Origin: Centrapalus pauciflorus
Taxonomy: Eukaryota > Streptophyta > Magnoliopsida > Asterales > Asteraceae
Length of the DNA: 64,000 bases
Direction of reading: 5' to 3'
Assembly: GCA_020465985.1 (NCBI GenBank)
Contig: JAANYP010004689.1
Location: 92,501 to 156,500 of the forward strand
Positions 23,901-32,900 of this stretch are shown piece by piece; within the stretch, counting starts at the first letter, position 1; every line of letters begins with the position of its first letter. The position numbers and the translations under genes were made by a program. The notes beneath the pieces are model-generated. The model did not search any database, was not told the DNA's origin, and saw only the letters and a list, made by a program, of their open reading frames with translations.

Positions 23901-26900
23901 TAATATAAGGAAATACATAATAAGGAAACATATGATATAAGGAAATACATATGTGTCTAATATTCCCCCGCAAGCTAAGGCCGGGGAACGACCTGTAGCT
24001 TGGATCGTAAAAACATAAAACGCTGCGAAAGAAGCGGCTTGGTGAAGATATCTGCAATCTGGACCGAAAGCTGCTTGTCCGCAACCTTTTCTCGAACAAA
24101 GTGAAAATCAACCTCTACATGCTTAGTCCGAGCATGGAACACAGGGTTGGCAGAAAGATAGGTAGCGTCGAGATTATCACACCATAGCGTAGGGGTCTTC
24201 TTAAGAGGGACTTGAAGTTCGCGCAACAGTGTTTCAAGCCAAGTTAGCTCAGCGACTGAATTAGCTAGAACCTTGTATTCTGATTCTGTAGATGACCGAG
24301 AGACAGTCTTCTGTTTCTGTGCAGACCAAGATACTAGGTTTAAACCTAGGTAGATAGCATACCCACCGGTGGACCAGCCCAATCAGCATCCGAGAACCCT
24401 GTAATAGCGTTATAGGCAGAATCAGTGTAGGCGTGAAGAAGAGTGCTAGAGTCACGCCGAAGCCGTAATCCGAAAGTAGAGGTGCCTTGCAGCTAGCGAA
24501 GAATCCGTTTAACAGCCGACCAGGATTTTCTGTAGGGCAGTGCATGAACTGAGCAACTTTGTTGACGGCAAAGGTAATGTCCGGACGAGTCAAGGTGACA
24601 TACTGTAGAGCACCCACAATCTGACAATACTTGACCGGTTCGGAAAATGAAGCACTATCACCAAGAGCAAGATTAGCAGTCGTAGTCATGGGAGAAGGAA
24701 CCGGTTTGACTGAGAAAGGCCGGCGCGTTGGAGAAGTTCAAGAGTGTACTTCTGCTGAGAAAGTAGCACATCTGTACCTGCTGGTGACTTCAATACCGAG
24801 AAAGTATGATAGGGATCCCAGATCCTGAATGGGAAAGGATTGGCTGAGACTGTGGACCACTGAGTCGATTGCCTGCTGATTGTTACTTGTCAAGACAATG
24901 TCATCAACATAGACGAGCATGTATAGTAGAGTGTCGTGGCGAAAATAAATAAATAAGGAGGGATCCGTTTTGAAGCCCTAAAAATCAAGCGAGCGTTTGA
25001 CCGTAAATAGGCGATGAAACCAGACGCGTGGAGCCTGCTTTAAGCCGTATAAGGACTTGTGAAGGAGGCACACATGATATGGTTTGGTCTGGTCAATGAA
25101 GCCTGGAGGTTGTTCCAAATAGACAGTCTCTGTAAGGGTTCCATGGAGAAACGCATTCTGAACATCGAGCTGCCGGAGAGACCAACCTTGGGTAACGGCA
25201 AGGGAGAGAACAACGCGGATAGTAGTGGCCCTGACGACCGGGCTGAATGTATAGTCAATGCCGGGTTGCTGCCGAAAACCTTTGGCGACCAGGCGGGCCT
25301 TGTAGCATTGGATCTTACCAGTTTGGTCCTTTAGCCGATAGACCCACTTACAGTCAACAACATTAGACTACGGACGAGGAACTAGCGACCACGTACCATT
25401 CCGTATTAGGGCCGAGTACTCTTCAGACATAGCGTGACGCCACCGAGGATCTTTGTTAGCAACAGAAAAAAGTGTGGTTCGATATCGGTGTGGGTTGTGT
25501 GAAAAGAGGAGGCATTATAGGGTTTGCTTTGCTTGAGGTTGGGACGTAAGTTGGCTGGACGAGTACGGGTAGTGAGAGGGGCAGTAGTAGGAGTGGGTGA
25601 TTGGGTAGATCTGGGGCGACGGAGATATGTGTGAATAAGGGGAGGTGGGTCTGTAGGTGTAGGTGTAGGTGTAGGAGAGGTAGGCGGGTCGGAAGGTGAA
25701 GGTAGGTTAGTGGGCGTGGTGAGTAGGGTGGGGTGTGGATTAAGGTAGGTAGAAGTGTATGGGTCAGGAGGAGGTGTGGGAAAGGGAGCGATGGAGGTTT
25801 GGTGAAAGGGAAACAACTGCTCATTAAAGCAAACATGGCGGGCTATGTAAAGGCGATCGGGCTGTGTGTTTAAACAACGGTAGCCATGATGGGTTGGACT
25901 GTAGCCAAGAAAGACGACACAGGGAGTAGAACGGAAGTCCATTTTTTGATTGTTGTATGGACGGAGATTAGGGAAGCGCTGACACCCAAAGACTCTAAGT
26001 AAAGAGAAATCTGGTGGATGTTTGAACAATAGTTCAAATGAGGAGACATCGGAGTTTGTCCTAGACGGCATGCGGTTGATGAGATATACAGCAGTGTCAA
26101 AAGCGAAGTGCCAAAAACGTTGAGGGACATGAGACGCGGCGAGTAAAGTGAGACCTGTTTCGACAACATGACGGTGACGACGTTCAACAAGACCGTTTTG
26201 TTCACTCGTGTGAGGACAGGAAAGGCGGTGAAGGAGGCGGTGAAGGATGCTGAGTGAGATGAAAATTTTGGAAAGATTCCGGAATTCCCCTCCCCAATCA
26301 GTTTGGACGGTTTTGAGTTTGGTTTGAAATTGACGTTCAACCATGACAAGAAAGCTTTTAAAATTAGCATACACATCAGACTTCAATTTTAAATGAAAAA
26401 TCCACATGAAGCGAGAATAATGATCAACACATAATAAAAAAATAAGTGTGGCCATCAAACGAAGTAACAGGAGCAGGCCCCCAAACATCACAAAAGACTA
26501 AATCCAGAACATGAGAACTTTTATAAGTAGATGGTAACAAATGCAGTTTTGACGACTTGCCTACTAAACATGAATCACACGAAAAACTACTAGAACTTTT
26601 ACTAAGCAAAGGTAAACTATACTTGGAAACCATTGAATTAAAAAGTTGTGGATGAGGGTGTCCGAGGCGATGATGCCAAATTGTGGAAGAAGTACGAGTG
26701 GCGGAGAAACCAACTTTGAGAATCGGTTGACTTCGAGGAAGGCTAAAGGAGTAGAGACCGCCATTACTTGGACCCATGAGGAGGATAGTGTGTGTAGACT
26801 TGTCCTTCACAACAAAGAAAGAAGAGTGAAATTCAAAGAACACGTTATTGTCAAGACAGAATTGTTGAACAGAAAGAATGTTTTGTTTAATTTCAGGCAC

Positions 26901-29900
26901 ATGGAGAATGTTTTTAAGGGAGAGTTTTGTCGGGTGAATAAAGGTTTGTGGAGCCAATATGGACAATGGGTAAGCTCTTACCGTTGCCAACATGTAGATT
27001 ATCGGTACCGTAGTAAGCCTCACAGTGATCGAAACTAGAGAGGTCCGGTGTAACGTGATGATTAGAACCTGTATCCGGAAGCCAGGACGTTGATGAGGTG
27101 GCACGGGAGTCTGTGAAATTGGCCAAAGGAGGCTGTCGTGGCCGTATAGTAGCAGAGTCACGGTTGGGGCACTGTGACGGAATATGACCAATTCCACACC
27201 TGTTGCATGTACCAAATACTGTATTCTGAGTAGAAGCCCGCCCAGCTGAACTGTTCGCGAACCGCCTTGATTCCGATTGTAGTGATTTCCGCGGCCACGA
27301 CGGGAGTCACGACCATGACCCCGAGAGTTACCAGATCGATTGGTGTAGTGGGCTTGTACAGGCTGAGCAGTAAGCGGTTGAACCTGAAGACCGAGCTGAG
27401 ATAAAGCTTGGTGGAGAGCGTGAAGTTGATCGGGAGTTGGAGTGGCGGCGGGAGTCGCGGGAGTGCGACTCTGAACAGTGGCCAGGAAGGCCTGAGTTGG
27501 GGAAACATCGGGTGTAGACTTCTTGATCATGTAGTCGTGATCGGAAAGTAAACCGTGAAGTTCTGAAAAGGCAACAGGAACTGACGGCCGTTAAGGGTGG
27601 ATTTTAAACCGTTGTATTCTTCTCGAAGGCCTGAGATAACCAACATGACTAAATCTTTCTCCTTTGGGGGTTCTCCAATATTGGCTAACGCAATGGAGTA
27701 TTCCTGGGCACGAGACAAGTAAGCGGTGGTGGTTTCATCAGGGTTTATCTGGAGTTTGAGAAGCTGGGTTTTCAGAGTGTATTCCCTAGAAGAGGTGTGA
27801 GGGGCATAGGCACGTTCAAGGGACATCCACAAATCTTGAGAAGTGATACCTTGCACATGCTGGAAGGATGCCTCAGAGATGGTAGAAAGAATGAGCATGC
27901 AAACGTGAGCATCATTAGAGACCCAGGCAGTGTAACTAGGGTTCAATTGGGGTAGGGGTACTGTGGTACCGTCTTTGTCGGATGAGGATGAGGATGGGGA
28001 TGGGGAGGCTATGGTCATCGGAGGGAAAGGTATAGTGCCATCAACATAGCCAAACAAATCGTTGGTGATAAGAAACGGCTGGAGCATTGTTTTCCGTAGT
28101 TGGTTGTGGAAAGGGTAAAGCCAAACTTGTGGGAGTTATGAGTCGTTTTCTCAGCTGGGGTGAATGGTATAAGAGAAGTCATGGTGATTTGGTGGGTAAT
28201 AGGGTGTGGTGGTGGGGAAAGGTGCTGAGCGGTGGTGGGCAGTAGGGTGCTGATCGGTGGCAGTATTGGTTGGTTTGAGGGCGATTTCTGGTGTGTGGGT
28301 TCTGGTCTGGTCTGGGGCGATTTCCGGTTAGAATTTCTGGTTTGATGGTGTTTGGCTGTGGGTTAAGGGGTGTATAGAAAGCTGATCGGCACTAGGCAGC
28401 AGGGTTGCTGGTCGGCGCAGGCTGTGGGCTTCTGGTTTGCAGCGGTTTGGGTGGTAAGGTAGGCTGGTGGTGTTGTGGTGGCTGGTGGGCAGAAGGATGG
28501 CGGCTGCTAGGTTCTGAGGGGATTAGAGCAGTGGGTGGTGGCAGCAGGCGGGATCTGCGGTTTCAGGAGGTGATGGCCGGTGGTGGGGCTGTTGTATGGC
28601 AGGGGTGGTGGCCGGTTGCTACTAGGGTTGTGCCTGGTGTATGCCGGCGGCTGCTAGGGTTAGGAATCCTAGGCTCTGATACCAATTTGAACTCAATAAT
28701 TGTTTGTATATTGTTGTGCATAAAACACTGATTACAAGGGTTTATATAACAGATACATTTACATTCTAAACCCTATACTAGTTGCATTCTAATCCCTCTA
28801 ATATAAGGAAACATATAATATAAGGAAATACATAATAAGGAAACATATGATATAAGGAAATACATATGTGTCTAATATGAAGTTAATAATCCGTTCAGTT
28901 ATGTTTGTTAAAGCTCTTGGTTCGACTTTAATAAATAAAGTATATTTAAAAAAATTAATTTGTAATGACATTTAATTAAATCATGCAAATACTACAAGGA
29001 TGAAATTATCAACCAATAATTTGAGTTTAGAACAAATAAACTCACTGAACTTCTTTACACGTGAGATTTTTAGATTATAGCTTCCATAAACTCATGACAG
29101 TTTAGAATCGGAAATTGTTTATAGTTACAATCTAGTTGGAATGTGTTTGTTTATTTGTGTAAATTTACATTCCTTTCCGGTTAACATAGACTAAACATGA
29201 ATAAACTTTCTAAACGAACAAATATAAACATGAAAATATGTTTGTTTAAGAGGGTGTTTGGATTTGCGATTGAAAAAGTGTTGTAGCGTTTTGAAAACTA
29301 ATAATCAGATAATAGTTGTAACAAAAAGTGGTGCCGAAAATGTAGTATTTGGTTTAGCTTCTGCTGTTTGCTATCATAATTATCAAATAATCAGTGTTTA
29401 AAGTGTTTGGATTTGCGTTTTAACTTGTATAATGACCAAATACTCACTTATTAAACAAATAAGCTACATTTTTTTAGTTATGAAAAAGTGTGGTAGGATA
29501 AACTGTCAACGCAAATAATCACTTATTAACGTATGCAATCCAAACACTTTAAACCAATTATTTACGATATTGTAACGTGATAATCTAATAATCTCTATCA
29601 TAACGCAAAACCAAACACCCTCTAATTGTTTGTTCTTGACTGTTTGTTTATTTATTCGGTTAAACTAAAACAAATTAACCCATGCTCATGCTTGTTTGGT
29701 ACTTCGTTCATCTACAGCCCTAGGCATATGATATGAGACCCTAATCTTATACAATTATGATTACACAGGATAAACAGTTGACCTCATGGGAGCATGTATA
29801 GTATAATATTGTATAAACAGTGGAACTATACATGTATAAAATTTATCTTTATTATGTAGAGATTACAACTGAACATGTACCCTTATAAAAACATTCTAGA

Positions 29901-32900
29901 ATAATGATAAGAACAAAATATAACTACATACGCATTTTTTAGATGTTAAAATGTTACAAAGATACCCTAAAAGTCCTGTCTAGAAATAAAACTTAAGCAA
30001 TGGCTCAAAGAAAATGAGAAGTGTCATCGACATGAAAATTGAGATGGATATTTATTATCATAATATAAGTAAAAGCAAATTATGAAAAGCTGGGTGTGTG
30101 CACCATTTTCCATAAAAGCTCTTCTTGGAAAACATGTTCAAATCGTGTCTTTTCAGAAAAGTGAAAAAATGTCATACATTTAGACATTTTTAGTTGTAGA
30201 TTCCTTTGCTAGTTTACTTGGATAATATGGTTTTCAGAAAACATGTTCAGTTTGATCGTTTTCCAAAAATGAAAACTTTCAATTTTTTAAAAATACAACT
30301 ACAATTTAGAAAACATCATTGTATTGTTTTCTACTCTACCAACCCACCTCGGCCCACCTTTACCCACCCTACTTTACGTATCCACACCATCACCCTTACC
30401 ACCCATTTTACCATACCCTAAATGCCCCCATCACGTCCTACCCAGGCTAATACCCTATCCCCACGCACATCCAACCGACTTGCCCATACTACCTTACCCC
30501 ACACCTACCCATCCTACCCTGCCAGCCACATCCCAACACACTTATCCACGCTACCTTAACAACCACAGCTTGCCCCACTTTACCCACCTCAACAGCTCCA
30601 CCTAGCCGAACCTTATCAAGTTATCATACTTGTGAGGTTAGTGACTTGAATTAGTTGTAATAGTTCAGGCTGTTTAGTGTAATTCCCTGATAGTTAGATT
30701 AGAGTTAGTCTTGGTTAGTTTTGTAGTCATTAGTATAAATAAGTCCTATGGTTTAATGAGGACAATAACTCACATTGTAGTCATGTAACCCAAAATTGAA
30801 TATTCTTTCTTTCTTTCTTGATTCACATTTGTGGGTTTTCTGATTTTGTTGAGTTCTTGGTTTCAATTCTGCCATTTTTGTTTCTGATTTCTTAATAAGT
30901 GGTATCAGAGCCAGGTTTGTGGTCATCGCTTCGAATTCCATTTGTGGTCATCGCTTCTGAATTCCATTGTCTTCACGTTCGTTCTTTCTGGTTTGGAAGT
31001 TGACGTCTCTGAATTTCTCAGAATCGTCTTCTTGATTTTGCAATTCTGACATATTCTGAAATTTGGTTCTCGATTGGCTATCGCTTCTGTTTCTGATGAC
31101 TTCCAATTGATTTCAACAATGGATTATGGTGTTCAATTTGGATTTAGCTTTCAATTTGAAATTAGTGATCGCTCTTGGTCAAATTGAAATTGACAACTGG
31201 TTTTGTGGAGTACGCTTTCATGGTTGTAAGTCGGATTTTGAAAGCAATTTTGACAATCGATTTCAGAAATCGTTTTGTATCAGACGCAACAACTGAAAGT
31301 GGAATTAAATTGAGCGTTGCAGTGGATATGATGGTCGCATTTCAATAGACTTTGAGTTTTAATTTTAGCAATTGTTTTTTCGTTGGAGTTCTGTTTAAGG
31401 TGGAGACCGAAATTGAAACTGAAAAACGGTTTTGACTTTGGAGGTCAACTTGGCAATCGATTTTGCAATCGGGTTCTGCAATCAGTTTCTGGCAAATTGA
31501 AATACACCTATCTGAAATTGCCAATCGATTTGGGTGGTGCTGTGTTTGAATTTCTTTGAAATAAATCAAGCATTGGGTCATTCGTCTTGGTCTCGTTGTT
31601 TTGTTTTTCTTGGTTCGTTTGAGTTTTGGGTTTCAAGAAAACGAATTCTTGAACGTTGCTACTGTTATGAAATATGAATTCGCAAGTCGTAAGAGATTGA
31701 TTTGATTTGGGTTTAGTCTTGAATCAAGTTCGTTTTGAAGACGGAATGGTCGTTTTGGGTTTCTTGAATGACGATTCAAGAATTTAGGTGTCGACTCATT
31801 GTGTTTGTTCGGTTTAGTATCGGAATTGGAGCTGCGTTTTGTGGGATTCACATTGATTCAAGAAGTCGGTTTTGATTTTCGTTCGGTGATGATCGAATTT
31901 CGAGTTGTTTGATTTTGAAGGCATTTAGATGGCGATACAAGTTCCGTTGGAATTTTGATTTGTTTTTTATGACGGTTGGTTTTCGGATTGTTTCGTCATG
32001 TCGGGGAATTGTATCGATTAGTTTAGTGATCGACGTTTGGGTTATGGCGTTCCGGTTTGTTCAAACCGTGATTTGGGATTTCGGTTGTCGATTGTTTGTT
32101 TGCCTTTTGAAAACTTAGTATTGTTGGCTTCGTGTTTGAATCTCGGTTGGTCCGGTAACAAGTTTTGGTGGAGTTTCTCATTCATTTTTGTTACCCGTTA
32201 GTTTTGGGGTATTTGGGAGAAATTACACATTAGTATTTAGTTGCGATGATCGTTGTATTTTGGGTCCGGATTTTGTTGATCGGTTGATAGGTTCCGGCGT
32301 TGTTTTTGGGTCGTCGCTTTTGCGTTGTATCGGGCCGTTTGGATATTTTGATATGGGCTATTGTTTAGTTGCGACATTTGGTAACCGGTTGATTTTGTAT
32401 ATGGTTTTTTGTTCTCCGGTTTGTTGGTTTGGTGCACATTAGTGTTTGGGTCGCATAGGTGATATTTGGTATTTGTTGCTTCAGGATTGAAGTTTTGGTG
32501 TTTGGGTTGGTATTTCGAATTTGAATTTGGTAGTGTGTTTCCAAATAGGTGGAGTTTGATACTTTGTTATTTGGTTTGAGAAACACAAATTTGTTTTTGG
32601 GATCTGTTTGTTTTGTTTCTGAAATTCAAGTCAAGGTGGAGATTTGTGAGGTTAGTGACTTGAATTAGTTGTAATAGTTCAGGGTGTTTAGTGTAATTCC
32701 CTGATAGTTAGATTAGAGTTAGTCTTGGTTAGTTTTGTAGTCATTAGTATAAATAAGTCCTATGGGTTAATGAGGACAATAACTCAAATTGTAGTCATGT
32801 AACCCAATTTGTTAGTGAAATTGAATATTCTTTCTTTCTTGATTCACATTTGTGGGTTTTCTGATTTTGTTGAGTTCTTGGTTTCATTCTGCCATTTTTG

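Larger units (their letters stand above)
23738..28877 (-). mobile_element. Ty1/copia element D, full length, decayed
   Basis: A 5140-bp element on the minus strand with a perfect target-site duplication TGAAG (23733-23737 and 28878-28882). LTRs are 28685-28877 (5') and 23738-23962 (3'). The PBS is at 28672-28684 and a GCGGGGGAA PPT at 23963-23971. Domain order is gag, zinc knuckle, protease, integrase, RT, RNase H, as in copia. All domains carry frameshifts. The lineage is probably Ale/Retrofit-like from LTR size and RT style, but this is not firm. Confidence 0.93.

Noticed and set aside
28405..28731. Glycine/tryptophan-rich plus-strand frame
   Set aside because: It lies in the G-biased leader and 5' LTR of minus-strand copia D.
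30324..30605. Proline/threonine-rich plus-strand frame
   Set aside because: A product of the C-rich low-complexity tract; no start context or homologue apparent.
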